Assembly: GCA_027493445.1 (NCBI GenBank)
Contig: JAOSKU010000001.1
Span: 124,001 to 188,000 of the forward strand
Source: Thermoleophilia bacterium
GTDB taxonomy: Bacteria > Actinomycetota > Thermoleophilia > RBG-16-64-13
Direction: 5' to 3'
DNA length: 64,000 bases
How positions within the stretch are numbered: the first letter of the stretch is position 1; each line of letters opens with the position of its first letter. Of the stretch, positions 37,144-46,511 are shown piece by piece. The translations under genes and the position numbers were made by a program. The notes beneath the pieces were generated by a model. It saw only the letters and a program-made list of their open reading frames with translations, was not told the DNA's origin and did no database searches.

Positions 37144-39612
37144 ATGCGCGAGGGCGGCTTTGCGAGGGCCATCGGACGACGATCGGCGGGGGCGGGGGTC
37201 ATGCTTCTCATGGCTGCCGCACTCGTCGTAGGGTTGACGGGACAAGCGGTCGCCGCCGGTCCAGCCACGATCACCCTTCTCCCCCCAACACCCGGCCCGG
37301 AAGCGACGGTCGAGGTGTCCAACCCGCTGATCAAGGTGGAGTTCGACGACCCGGGTGCAGCCCTGAACCCCAGCTCGCTCTTGATGTATGTCGACGGAAA
37401 GCGGGTCAAGCCGATCTTCACCTATTACCTCGCAGGTTACCTGTGGGACGACGAATGGGGTGTCTGGGTGCCCGTCTACGACTGGACCTGCGGGACCGCG
37501 GTGTACCAAGCTCAGAACCTAGCCGCGGGAACGCACGCTGTCTCCGTCTCGATAATGAACTACTCGGGGAAAAGGTCGTCGTACTCGTGGTCGTTCAACG
37601 TGACCCTCGGCCCACAACTGAGCTCCCCCACACCCACTCCGATGACCACGGTCAATACACAAACCCCCCTCGTGTCCGTACGTGTGACAGCGGCTGAACC
37701 GCTGGCGGTCGCCACTCTGGAGATCGACGGGACGCTCGTGGGGGTGACGTACGATCCGGTCTCCAAACTGCTCGGGTACACACCCTCCACCCGCCTGGCG
37801 AATGGGGTGTATCACACAGCGCGTGCGGCGGTGACCGACGCGAACGGCCTCTCGACCGAGCTCACCTGGTCGTGGCAGGTCCAGATCTTCGCATCGATGA
37901 CCTCCTCGGGCTACGATCCGTGCAGCGACTGTCATGCGGGGTTCCCCGTGCCCAACCACCCCATGGCCAACTGCGATGGGTGTCACGGGGACGGGGGGCC
38001 GGTGGGGAGGATCCTGCCGGCGAACGAGTACGAGCTCACAGACCCGCCACATGAGCCCGAGTACATCCTGGGGTTCGAATGCATGGCCTGCCATGAGACG
38101 CGATATGCCCCCGTTGTGCCCATGCACCGGAGCGCGCCGGACACCTACCACGTGTCCCAGCAGGTGGGGTGCGTGCAGGCCGAATGCCACGACGCCATCC
38201 TCACCATCGAGCACAACCGCTCCGACGGCGAGCGGACGCCTCTTTCCTGCCTCGGCTGTCACCAGAGCGGAGTGGCGGCGGTCCAGGCCGCTATCGCCGC
38301 CGGCGACACAGACTGCATGAGCTGCCACGGGGGGGACACGAGCGGATCCCACGCCACAGCTCACGAACCCGATACGGCCGTCACCCTGACGTACGCGGCG
38401 TGTGCGGGGACCGCGTGCCACGATCTCAACCTGATGACCGAGCACGTGACCGTGCGTGCTCGCTCGTGTGGGACCTGCCACGACTCCCTCGATGCGACGG
38501 TGCAGGCGGCGATTGTCGCCGGCTCGGGTGCGGGTCCGCAGCAAGGGTGCACCGTGTGCCACGGTGCAGGTGCCGGCCAGCACATGGCGCAGCACGAGCT
38601 GTTGAATCCCACCGTGCCTGACTGCGCTCTATGCCACTCGAGCAACTTGGTGACAGAGCACACCATCAATCACACGTCTGACTGCAACACGTGTCACGCT
38701 TCGGCCGACGCCACAGTGCGGGCGGTCATCGACGAATACCGCTCTTCGGGGCCATCGGGTGCGCTCAACCCCGAGTGCGTGGACTGTCACACGACCGGCT
38801 CAATCCATTCGGGGGTAGCGAGCTCTCACACGGTGACCGAGCCCACCGATTGCCAGGGCTGCCACCTCATGTTGCTTCCGGACGAGCATGCGAGGCCTTC
38901 CAGCTCCAGTGCCGCCGCCGGCTGTGCGAACTGCCACCCCCTGCCCGGCGGCTTCACGTGGAACTCCCGGTGCTCCGATTGCCACGTTAGCGGAGGTCTG
39001 GCCCCGGTCAAGCACGGCGCAGTGGAGAGCAAGCACCAGTCGGCCCAGGGCAGCTGCGCGATCTCGGGCTGCCATGACGCGGACCTGCGCATTGTACATG
39101 AAGCAGAGGGATGTGACGTCTGTCACGACACCGGGCAGGTACCGGTGAGCACGGACTGCGTCGATTGCCATGGAGCGGATCCGCACGGCGACCTGACTTC
39201 GATCCACACTGCGGTGGAATCCGGTTCGCTCACCTGGGCGAACAGCGGAGCCACGGCTACATGCACACAATGTCATTACCTGTCGCTCCTGACGGAACAC
39301 GCGAAGGCGAGCTCCTCCAGTGCGGCGGCGGGGTGTGGAGCCTGTCACCCGACCAAGGTGGGCGCGATCAACCGTCCCTGGACGAAGAGGTGCGATGCCT
39401 GCCACACCAGTAAGCACGCCGACTATGACACCGCGCACAGACCGGTGGGCGTCGACTGCGAGCAGTGCCATAGCCTGAACCCCGATGTGCGAGATCACCC
39501 GACGTGCTCCAACGTGGCTCCGGGTCAGGTGTTCGCTACCGGCTCGTGCCACGCGGGCCCGGCCACGATCCCACCGACGGTGTGGTGCCGCACCTGCCAC
39601 CCAGGGGAGTAG
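37144..39612 (+). CDS. Giant 20-haem (or more) c-type cytochrome
   Basis: 822 residues. ATG 37144 has gggaggaag before it and a Sec signal (VMLLMAAALVVGLTGQAVAAG). Residues about 27-255 form Ig-like beta-sandwich domains without Cys-His sites. From CSDCH (about 259) to the end lie 20 CXXCH sites, three CX4CH sites (CVQAECH, CAGTACH, CAISGCH) and a possible very long-spaced C...GSCH. Internal repeats of about 80 residues carry an EH motif after each CX4CH/CXXCH pair, and a second pair of repeats shares SSSSAAAGC. It is probably exported and surface-exposed. The Ig-like domains suggest attachment to wall or partner proteins. Confidence 0.9.
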   Translation: MREGGFARAIGRRSAGAGVMLLMAAALVVGLTGQAVAAGPATITLLPPTPGPEATVEVSNPLIKVEFDDPGAALNPSSLLMYVDGKRVKPIFTYYLAGYLWDDEWGVWVPVYDWTCGTAVYQAQNLAAGTHAVSVSIMNYSGKRSSYSWSFNVTLGPQLSSPTPTPMTTVNTQTPLVSVRVTAAEPLAVATLEIDGTLVGVTYDPVSKLLGYTPSTRLANGVYHTARAAVTDANGLSTELTWSWQVQIFASMTSSGYDPCSDCHAGFPVPNHPMANCDGCHGDGGPVGRILPANEYELTDPPHEPEYILGFECMACHETRYAPVVPMHRSAPDTYHVSQQVGCVQAECHDAILTIEHNRSDGERTPLSCLGCHQSGVAAVQAAIAAGDTDCMSCHGGDTSGSHATAHEPDTAVTLTYAACAGTACHDLNLMTEHVTVRARSCGTCHDSLDATVQAAIVAGSGAGPQQGCTVCHGAGAGQHMAQHELLNPTVPDCALCHSSNLVTEHTINHTSDCNTCHASADATVRAVIDEYRSSGPSGALNPECVDCHTTGSIHSGVASSHTVTEPTDCQGCHLMLLPDEHARPSSSSAAAGCANCHPLPGGFTWNSRCSDCHVSGGLAPVKHGAVESKHQSAQGSCAISGCHDADLRIVHEAEGCDVCHDTGQVPVSTDCVDCHGADPHGDLTSIHTAVESGSLTWANSGATATCTQCHYLSLLTEHAKASSSSAAAGCGACHPTKVGAINRPWTKRCDACHTSKHADYDTAHRPVGVDCEQCHSLNPDVRDHPTCSNVAPGQVFATGSCHAGPATIPPTVWCRTCHPGE

Positions 39613-39696
39613 GTGCGACCTCGGTCTCTATCTGCCGGCGGCCCCGGTGGATCGCCGGCAGATGTCTCCGGGGTGTCCGGTCTCAATCGGGTGCGC

Positions 39697-39702
39697 TATA
39701 AT
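39697..39702 (+). promoter_or_regulatory. Consensus -10 box before the 10-haem lipoprotein gene
   Basis: TATAAT matches the consensus exactly. No good -35 is found. It would start a transcript near 39709 serving the 10-haem, NHL and 15-haem genes. Confidence 0.4.
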
Positions 39703-39890
39703 GACAGAACTTGTGCTCGCGCGCGCAAGGTTCGAGGTGCCTGCCCGAACCCGCGGATGCGCCCGCTGACCAGATACGTCCCGTTCGCGAGGTCTACCCA
39801 ATAATCACACGGCGTCGATCCTCTCTGGCAAGCTCGAGGCACCTGCACTTCGCTTCGTCAGCGCGACCCCGGGCGTACGGCGGCGCACGA

Positions 39891-40781
39891 GTGTCTCTGC
39901 TTGGCGTCCTTCTGCTCTGTGTGGCCACTACCATGGCTGCGGGGTGTTCTCCGGACGAAGTGCCGCCGGTCACCGGGGTCTCCACGACGTCGTGGCTGGA
40001 ACAGGCTACGACCGCAGGAGACGGGACGCTCGAAGGCGAGGGCGACCTCGCAGGGACGTCTGGCCCGATCAGGCTCGCCGACCTTGCCCCCGGCTGGCTG
40101 ACTGGGAACTTCGCACGCTGCCCCGAGTGCCACAGCCTCCTGGATCAACCCGGGAAGGTCTATCCCTCCCTCACATCGGGCTTTCAGCACGGGTTTCACC
40201 TGGCGGATGGCACCCAATGCGCCGACTGTCACCTGGTCCCGACACACACGCAGGAGGGGATCAAACACCCAACTATGGACAAGTGCTTCGGTTGTCACTC
40301 CCAGGAAGACGCATCGGGTCCACCGGGAGGGTGCTCGGCCTGCCATCCTTCGGATTTCTCGTTGAAACCGTTGTCCCACGACGACCCCAACTGGCTTCCT
40401 GCTGCCGAGCGGAGGGATTCAGTCCGCGGTCAACACACGAACACCGAGGTGGAAGACCGGCAGAAGCAATGTGGTCTCTGTCACGGCCCAACCTTCTGCA
40501 CGGACTGCCACAAGCTTGACATGCCCCACCCCGACGGGTGGAGAGACGAGCACTCGACGGTGGCCAAGCAGGTGGGCGGATCCGCCTGCAGGTTCTGCCA
40601 TCCGGAGCGCCAGGCCTGCGCCGCCTGCCACCACAAAGGGTACGAGCCCGGTGGGCCACCGTGGGTGGAGCTGCATCCGTCGGTAGTCCACGCCGATGGG
40701 GCCGCTGGGTGTATCGGGTGTCACTCGAGCAAGACGTGTGCCCATTGCCACGTCACAGGTGAGTACGAGGAGCGCGAATGA
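39891..40781 (+). CDS. 10-haem cytochrome lipoprotein
   Basis: 296 residues from GTG 39891; the frame is open back to a TTG at 39711, so the true start is uncertain and could include a longer basic N-region (RRRSSLASSRHLHFASSARPR). A hydrophobic segment and lipobox TMAAGC are clear. Ten CXXCH sites: CPECH, CADCH, CFGCH, CSACH, CGLCH, CTDCH, CRFCH, CAACH, CIGCH, CAHCH. CTDCHKLDMPHPDGW repeats the MPHP signature found in the 11- and 12-haem proteins. Lipid anchoring would hold it on the outer face of the membrane as a relay between membrane and surface cytochromes. Confidence 0.85.
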   Translation: MSLLGVLLLCVATTMAAGCSPDEVPPVTGVSTTSWLEQATTAGDGTLEGEGDLAGTSGPIRLADLAPGWLTGNFARCPECHSLLDQPGKVYPSLTSGFQHGFHLADGTQCADCHLVPTHTQEGIKHPTMDKCFGCHSQEDASGPPGGCSACHPSDFSLKPLSHDDPNWLPAAERRDSVRGQHTNTEVEDRQKQCGLCHGPTFCTDCHKLDMPHPDGWRDEHSTVAKQVGGSACRFCHPERQACAACHHKGYEPGGPPWVELHPSVVHADGAAGCIGCHSSKTCAHCHVTGEYEERE

Positions 40782-40806
40782 CCCCTCGCCAGCCGATTCA
40801 TGAGCC

Positions 40807-41790
40807 ATGCGCCTGATCGGGGCGATCCTGATCGGAGCTGGCGTTGTCGCTGTGGTCATGGTGCTTGCCTTGGTGCAGGGTGGCTCGCCCAATGACGGTG
40901 CCATGGTGATCTCCAATGCCGTGGAGGGGTCGGACTACGTTCGACTGCGGACATCAGTCACCGTGCGGGGCGAGTCGAGCGATGGGGAACGGCCGACCTT
41001 CCGTCCGGAGGGAGGCGCGGTCTTCGGTGACGAGGTGGTCTTTCTGGATTCGACGGTGGGCTCGCTAGTGACCTTGACGTTCGACGGGAGTATCGTCGAG
41101 ATCGCGCTCGACCTTCCAGAAGGGGCCGGAGTCGCAAAGCCGCAGTTCACTCACATCGCTGCCACGCTCACGGGGACCCTCTTGGTTGCCGATATGACAA
41201 ACGGGCAGATCTGGCAATACAGTCGCGAGGGCCGTGTCTTGGGAGCGTTTCTTGACGGCGACGAGAGGCGGGCTTCGGGGATATCCAAGCCCACCGGAGT
41301 GACGATCGACGCGCAGGGCCGGGTGCTCGTTGCCGATGCCGGCGACCAGACCATCAAGATCTTCAACAAGGCGGGCAAGTTGCTCCAGTCGTTCGGCGGG
41401 GCCGGCTTCTCGCCGGGCAGACTCGATCACCCCACCGACGTGGCGGTCGGACCCGACGGTCTGACATATGTGGCAGACAGCAACAACAGGCGAGTGCAGG
41501 CTTTCGACGAGACAGGCCGTTCAGTCCGCTCTTTCACCCAGACCAACAGCGCTCTGGGGCTGTTGTTGCCTCGCTCGCTGGCGCTCGATGAGTCCGGGCG
41601 CCTGCATGTGGTCGACGCGTTTGCCGGGCGGGTCTGGGTGTTCGGCGAGGAGGGGGCGTTCTTGGGCAGCTACGGGTCATCGGGGGCGGTCGAGGAACGG
41701 TTAACTCTTCCTGAGGGCGTGGTGATCGCCGGGGAGCGTGTGGTCGTGGGCGACAGAGGCGGTGGCCTCTTGAGGGTCTACGGCCCATGA
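40807..41790 (+). CDS. NHL beta-propeller protein, membrane-anchored
   Basis: 327 residues. N-terminal membrane helix (LIGAILIGAGVVAVVMVLALV) followed by NHL blades: TIDAQGRVLVADAGDQTIKIFN, AVGPDGLTYVADSNNRRVQAFD, ALDESGRLHVVDAFAGRVWVFG. It lacks the second helix and tail of the NHL protein at 34795. Its stop overlaps the start of the 15-haem giant cytochrome (ATGA), so the two are coexpressed. Probably an extracytoplasmic docking platform. Confidence 0.85.
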   Translation: MRLIGAILIGAGVVAVVMVLALVQGGSPNDGAMVISNAVEGSDYVRLRTSVTVRGESSDGERPTFRPEGGAVFGDEVVFLDSTVGSLVTLTFDGSIVEIALDLPEGAGVAKPQFTHIAATLTGTLLVADMTNGQIWQYSREGRVLGAFLDGDERRASGISKPTGVTIDAQGRVLVADAGDQTIKIFNKAGKLLQSFGGAGFSPGRLDHPTDVAVGPDGLTYVADSNNRRVQAFDETGRSVRSFTQTNSALGLLLPRSLALDESGRLHVVDAFAGRVWVFGEEGAFLGSYGSSGAVEERLTLPEGVVIAGERVVVGDRGGGLLRVYGP

Positions 41791-44700
41791 GGAAGGAGCC
41801 TCCGAACGTGAGTGCCCCCAAAGGAGCACAAGCAACCGGCTCCGCGGCCGTCCGGAGAGGTGGTCGCACGAAGACCCGACACAACAGGCACCTCGTCCTG
41901 TCTCCCGTCTTTCTTGCCGTCGCCCTTGTGGTTCTGGCGACGTGGATAGGCCCCGACGCGGCCTGGTCGCTGGCGCCGCCCACCGTGACCTTTGCGGCAC
42001 CGGCTTCGGGCACCACCCTCGGAGGAACCACTGCGCTCGTGGAGGGGTCAGCCACCGGGGAGAGAGTGATCACGGGGGTCGAGGTCTCAAGCGATGAAGG
42101 GAGGACCTGGCAGACGGCGAGCGTTGTATCCGGAGCGGGGACGCCGTCTGTGAGGTGGAGTTACACGTGGCGCCTGCCGTTCGATGACAACGCCTCGTTG
42201 TACGCGCTGATGGCTCGAGCTACAGACGATTCGGGTGCTACCGGCACGAGCGCCGACATGCCGACCGTGAGGATCGACAATCGGCCACCGACTGTGGTGG
42301 CGTTCTATATCGAAGATGATGCGGCATACGTCGCTCAGGTGGATGTGACTCTGCAGTTGAACGCGGTTGACGGGTCTCCGCCGGTTCAAGTGCAGTTGAG
42401 CAATGACGGCACCTCCTGGAGCGCATGGCAGGCCCTGGCCCCCTCGGTTCCCTGGACGCTGGCCACCGGGGATGGTCCCAAGGAGGTCTGGGCCCGGTTG
42501 CGGGATAGCCGGGGGAACGCCACGACCACCCAGATCAAAGACACCGTCATCCTTTCTACGGCCGCACCTCAGGTGACCGGTGTGATCCCCGCCGACGGCG
42601 CGAACAGCGTGAATCCGGCTTCGGTGATCTCCATTCTATTCTCTCAGGCCATGGACTCGTCGACATTGACTCCATCGACCGTGCAGCTCTGGCGTGATGC
42701 AGACGCTACCGGCACGTTCGACGCGCTGAGTGACGTCCAGGTGAGCACTCAGGTCGACTATGACCCTTTCAGCCGCAGTGTCGCCGTCCGGACGACCTCC
42801 GGTCTTTCCCCCGATACGCAGTACTTCATCCGGGTGCTAGGGTACGTGGCCAGCCAATCAGGTCTGCCCATGGGATCAGAAGCCGTTTCCAGCTTCCTCA
42901 CCGGCGCCATATCATCCGCGCAACCGGTGGTCCTGTCTGTCACTCCACCCACGGGCTCGAGCGCGGTGATCGTCACTACCGAGATCGCCACGATATTCGA
43001 TCGGGAAATGAACCCGGCGAGCCTGGAGAAGGCTGTGTTGCTGGTGGCCGTGCCGACAGGGACGCCTGTGCCGGGTCGCGTGGAGCAGGATCCGTCCGAC
43101 CCGCGACGTGTGGTTTTCGTGCCCTCTCACCCGCTGTCCGTGTCCACGACGTACATGTTCACCGTGGGAGCGGCGGCCCGAGACTATGCTGGTGTTCCCT
43201 TGGGCCAGGAAGTCAGCTCGACCTTCACCACGGCCGAGGTGGGAGTGAGTCCCCATGGGGTCTACAACGCCGGCTCAGGGATCTGCGGCTTGTGCCACTC
43301 CACCCACGAGGCCGCCCGGCCCAGTAGCTTCGGTTTGTCACTTCTGCAGGAGAGCCTGGAGACGGACCTGTGCTACACGTGCCACAACGGGACGGGGGCG
43401 AGGACAAACGTGCAGTCGGCTTTCTCGATGAGTGGTTCTGGACACGTTATCGAGGATGTCGTCGGGACTCGAGGGCCCGGTCTCACAAGCCGCTGCTCGT
43501 CCTGTCACGACCCCCACGGGCTGGCTCGGACTTCTCCCAGCCTTCACCGGGCGACCATCAAGGGAACCGCGATTACCGGCAACGACCACACGTGGTGCGA
43601 GGCCTGCCACAACGACACCTTCGATTGGGCGGTCCCCGGCTATCCCTATCCGGCTGGGGGAATCGACGCGTCCAAGCCCTTCCGGGGTACCGACGGCTAC
43701 CCGGAGCTCGGGACGTTCCCGGGGGCGACGGTCTTCAATGATACGCTCAACAACGCGCACAATCCCAGCACGTCCGGCAATGTGGTCTGGCCGGGATCCG
43801 GCCTGCCCTCAGGTGACTGCCGCAACTGTCACGCCGGACACCGGAACGCGTCCCCGCGGGACGCCCTGTCTGCTCAATACCGGCCGACGCCCGACGTGGC
43901 CTCGGTTCTCAGCGACCGGCAGACGGGGACCTATGCCGAGCTGTGCCTCACCTGCCACGACGCCGACGGACCCGCCCAGAGCGACATCAAGACAACGGTC
44001 ACGTACGAGGCGGACCTCGAGGGAGCAGACTACACCAGCGGTCACCGCATCATGACAGCCGGTGGCACCTTGCCCGTCGGCGCGCCGTTGCCGTGCTACG
44101 ACTGCCATAATCCGCATGGCAGTGCGGGCAACGATGGGTCGCATCCCAACCGCGACCTTATCTCGGACGAACGCTGGTCGGGTATCGACACCGGCACCAC
44201 CGCAGGCGAAGTACGCTTTTGTCTGCAATGCCACCTACCTTCGGAGTATGTGAACGGAAGTGGGAAGCCGGAGGCGGGATCTGTGCCCGCGGGGCAGGCC
44301 ACTCATGTGGAGGGGCTGGACCGTCGAGACTCAAGCAACAAGCTCTCATTGCCGGGGGGCATCTCGGCCCACGGCAAGGACAACCTGGCCACGCCCGGTC
44401 TAAGGTGCTCGGGGTGTCACGGGAACGATTATGGCGCTCCCGCGGATGACTCGGGCTACAACGTGCATCGTCCCAGGCCGACCGGAGGCTGCGTGGGATG
44501 CCACAGTCAGGCTCAGGTGGGGTGGGCGTTTACACGCAGGGCGGTGGTCGATGAGTTCGGCGGGGCTGCGCACCACGTGCAGGGAAGTCTGGTTTCCGAT
44601 GAGGACTGCGGGGTGTGTCACCTGGAACGCGACGCGGTCACGAACGGTCTCAGCGACATCTACCACGCCAATGAGGTGATCGATCTACGCGATCCTGACA

Positions 44701-45473
44701 CCGGGCTGTCTCTCGCGCCTTTCGGGAGGTTGGTCCGCGACACCGAGTCGAACGTGCTTGAGGCCGAGGCCCTAGTCGTGCAGGATGGCCTATGCCTGAA
44801 GTGCCACGACGCCGACGGCGCGGCAAGCCAGACCGCGCGGGCGGTCGGCGGTACGGCGTTACGGCCCTTCTCGGCAAACAGCGCTGACGCGGCGGACATC
44901 AATGGGCCCCTCGATCCGGCGAATGCCTTCACACACCCGGTACGAGCCGCCGGGTCGAACCCCTACACATCGCCGTCGGAGAGTAACGGCGGCGTCGTGA
45001 CCATGAAGCCGCCCTGGAACCAGAGCTCAGGATCACACAATGTCATCACGTGCTTCGACTGCCACGTGACCACGGCGGGCCACGGAGGCACCTTTCAGGA
45101 TGCCGGTCGCACAGACTTCGGTACACCGGCCGGGCAGCGGCAGCTCTGCCTCGGATGTCACGCCTCGTTGGTGTACGAAGGCGAATCCGAAGGCAGCCGG
45201 TTCAGTGACCACGGAGAGTCCGCGCATCGCCTTGATGGGGGCAACAGCCAGGGGTGCCGCGGCTGCCACGCGGGGACTGTCGACCGGAGCGGCCTCACGG
45301 TGTCGAATGGCGCGCCGGGCAACATCCACGGTGGCTCTTTCATTTGGCCGGCCGGGACGCAGACGCCGGGAGTCAATACCCTGCACTTCATTTATGGCGG
45401 ATGGCTCAGCGGGTGGGATGCCGGCACCTGCTACGGCGGTCAGTGTCACCATTCCTCGGGTCAGCAATACTAG
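41787..45473 (+). CDS. Giant multidomain 15-haem c-type cytochrome with Ig-like domains
   Basis: 1,228 residues; GTG 41808 with aaggag upstream is an alternative start. The signal segment is LSPVFLAVALVVLATWIGPDAAWS. Residues about 60-160 resemble an Ig-like fold (SSDEGRTWQTA). Two Big_5/SbsA-like domains follow (VNPASVISILFSQAMDSSTL; VTTEIATIFDREMNPASL). From residue 490 on are 15 CXXCH sites, beginning CGLCHSTH and including CYTCH, CSSCH, CEACH, CRNCH and CLTCH, and a final CYGGQCHHSS (CX4CH). CHDAD and CHNPH contexts recall doubled-CXXCH proteins. Likely surface-displayed terminal electron-transfer protein. Last gene of the locus, followed by a strong terminator. Confidence 0.9.
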   Translation: MRKEPPNVSAPKGAQATGSAAVRRGGRTKTRHNRHLVLSPVFLAVALVVLATWIGPDAAWSLAPPTVTFAAPASGTTLGGTTALVEGSATGERVITGVEVSSDEGRTWQTASVVSGAGTPSVRWSYTWRLPFDDNASLYALMARATDDSGATGTSADMPTVRIDNRPPTVVAFYIEDDAAYVAQVDVTLQLNAVDGSPPVQVQLSNDGTSWSAWQALAPSVPWTLATGDGPKEVWARLRDSRGNATTTQIKDTVILSTAAPQVTGVIPADGANSVNPASVISILFSQAMDSSTLTPSTVQLWRDADATGTFDALSDVQVSTQVDYDPFSRSVAVRTTSGLSPDTQYFIRVLGYVASQSGLPMGSEAVSSFLTGAISSAQPVVLSVTPPTGSSAVIVTTEIATIFDREMNPASLEKAVLLVAVPTGTPVPGRVEQDPSDPRRVVFVPSHPLSVSTTYMFTVGAAARDYAGVPLGQEVSSTFTTAEVGVSPHGVYNAGSGICGLCHSTHEAARPSSFGLSLLQESLETDLCYTCHNGTGARTNVQSAFSMSGSGHVIEDVVGTRGPGLTSRCSSCHDPHGLARTSPSLHRATIKGTAITGNDHTWCEACHNDTFDWAVPGYPYPAGGIDASKPFRGTDGYPELGTFPGATVFNDTLNNAHNPSTSGNVVWPGSGLPSGDCRNCHAGHRNASPRDALSAQYRPTPDVASVLSDRQTGTYAELCLTCHDADGPAQSDIKTTVTYEADLEGADYTSGHRIMTAGGTLPVGAPLPCYDCHNPHGSAGNDGSHPNRDLISDERWSGIDTGTTAGEVRFCLQCHLPSEYVNGSGKPEAGSVPAGQATHVEGLDRRDSSNKLSLPGGISAHGKDNLATPGLRCSGCHGNDYGAPADDSGYNVHRPRPTGGCVGCHSQAQVGWAFTRRAVVDEFGGAAHHVQGSLVSDEDCGVCHLERDAVTNGLSDIYHANEVIDLRDPDTGLSLAPFGRLVRDTESNVLEAEALVVQDGLCLKCHDADGAASQTARAVGGTALRPFSANSADAADINGPLDPANAFTHPVRAAGSNPYTSPSESNGGVVTMKPPWNQSSGSHNVITCFDCHVTTAGHGGTFQDAGRTDFGTPAGQRQLCLGCHASLVYEGESEGSRFSDHGESAHRLDGGNSQGCRGCHAGTVDRSGLTVSNGAPGNIHGGSFIWPAGTQTPGVNTLHFIYGGWLSGWDAGTCYGGQCHHSSGQQY

Positions 45474-45480
45474 AGATGGA

Positions 45481-45504
45481 GGTCGCGCCGGATCCGGCGC
45501 GACC
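45481..45504. terminator. Perfect palindrome ending the cytochrome locus
   Basis: GGTCGCGCCGGA and its exact reverse complement, a 12-bp uninterrupted arm pair, 8 bp after the giant cytochrome stop and between convergent genes. Suitable as a bidirectional terminator, though without a T tract. Confidence 0.6.
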
Positions 45505-45523
45505 GGGCGCGGAGCGGCGGGGG

Positions 45524-46207
45524 TCAGTCCATCGTGATGCGTTCGACGTCGGGCATCTGCGCCATCAGCTTTGCCAGCTGGCTTGGAGTCAAGCCCCGGG
45601 GAAGCTGCAGGACCAGACGGATGGTGTTCGTGTCGGCGTCCTCTGGATCCACGGTCATCTGCTGCACGACGATGTGGGACCCGTCGAGCACCTCGACCAG
45701 GCGAGTCAGCGGTCCGAAACCGCGGGACCGGAAGCGCACTTCGACATCCTGGAGGTTGCGCACCCGGGGGTAGATGAGACGACCTTCGATGAAGAGGAGC
45801 GCGTACAAACTCACCACTACGACCACGGCCGTGAAGCCGGCCAGCTGATAGAGACCGAGCCCGGTAGCCATCCCGACGGCGGCCACCGCCCACAAGCTGG
45901 CCGCCGTGGTGAGGCCCCGTACCGAGATGCCGTGGCGGATGATGGCTCCGGCGCCGAGGAACCCTATGCCGCTGACGATCTGAGCGGCGATGCGTGCCGG
46001 ATCTACAGAGAGGTTCGAGGTGCCGGCCGGCTGGATGAAGGAATCGAACCCGTGGGTGGAGGCGATGGTGAAAGCGGTGGCTCCGACGCTTACCAGGATA
46101 TGCGTGCGGAAGCCCGCCGCCCGGTCTCGTAGCTCGCGCTCCAGGCCGATGAGGCCTCCGAAGAGCACAGCCAGGATGATGCGCACGGCTATGTCGGCTG
46201 TTGTCAT
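45524..46207 (-). CDS. MgtC/SapB family membrane protein
   Basis: 227 residues. ATG 46207 begins MTTADIAVRIILAVLFGGLIGLERELRDRAAG, the invariant MgtC opening (quoted in shorter form: GGLIGLERE, RDRAAGFRTHILVSVG). Four to five membrane helices occupy residues 1-145, with GIGFLGAGAIIR, the second family signature. The C-terminal 80 residues form a cytoplasmic ACT-like domain (VEVLDGSHIVVQQMTVD). MgtC proteins act in magnesium-limited growth or modulate the F-type ATP synthase; the precise role here is unknown. Convergent with the cytochrome operon. Confidence 0.9.
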   Translation of the reverse strand: MTTADIAVRIILAVLFGGLIGLERELRDRAAGFRTHILVSVGATAFTIASTHGFDSFIQPAGTSNLSVDPARIAAQIVSGIGFLGAGAIIRHGISVRGLTTAASLWAVAAVGMATGLGLYQLAGFTAVVVVVSLYALLFIEGRLIYPRVRNLQDVEVRFRSRGFGPLTRLVEVLDGSHIVVQQMTVDPEDADTNTIRLVLQLPRGLTPSQLAKLMAQMPDVERITMD

Positions 46208-46511
46208 CTGATGGCCCTCAACCCCGGACACTTAGCTGCCGGCTAACCTTGAACCAGAATATTCTTCGGCTTCCGGGCATACTCCTGTTTTCAGTCCCCA
46301 CAAACGGCACGCATCCACCTACCCGGGCCGCTGGGGTGGTGCGGTCGAGCCCGGCGAGATCGGCAGTCCGCGCGGTCGGGATTAGCCTCGGGTTTGGCGG
46401 CCGGGCCGCCGTTCTCTAGAATACGGGGCTGACCAGCGCCGGGGCTATCCGGCGAGTGGATCATATGAGAAGAAGCATAGGCCTCAGCGCTCGGAAAGGA
46501 CAGTGGGATCC
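46208..46511 (+). promoter_or_regulatory. Upstream region of leuS with promoter
   Basis: TTTGGC (46393-46398), an 18-bp spacer and TAGAAT (46417-46422) form a promoter candidate. The SD aaagga is at 46495-46500. The preceding 180 bases contain GC-rich stems but no recognisable gene or T-box. Confidence 0.4.

Noticed and set aside
46320..46400. T-box riboswitch upstream of leuS (ggggtggtgcggtcgagccc)
   Set aside because: The stretch only loosely resembles the T-box core; no specifier loop with a Leu codon or matching antiterminator was found.
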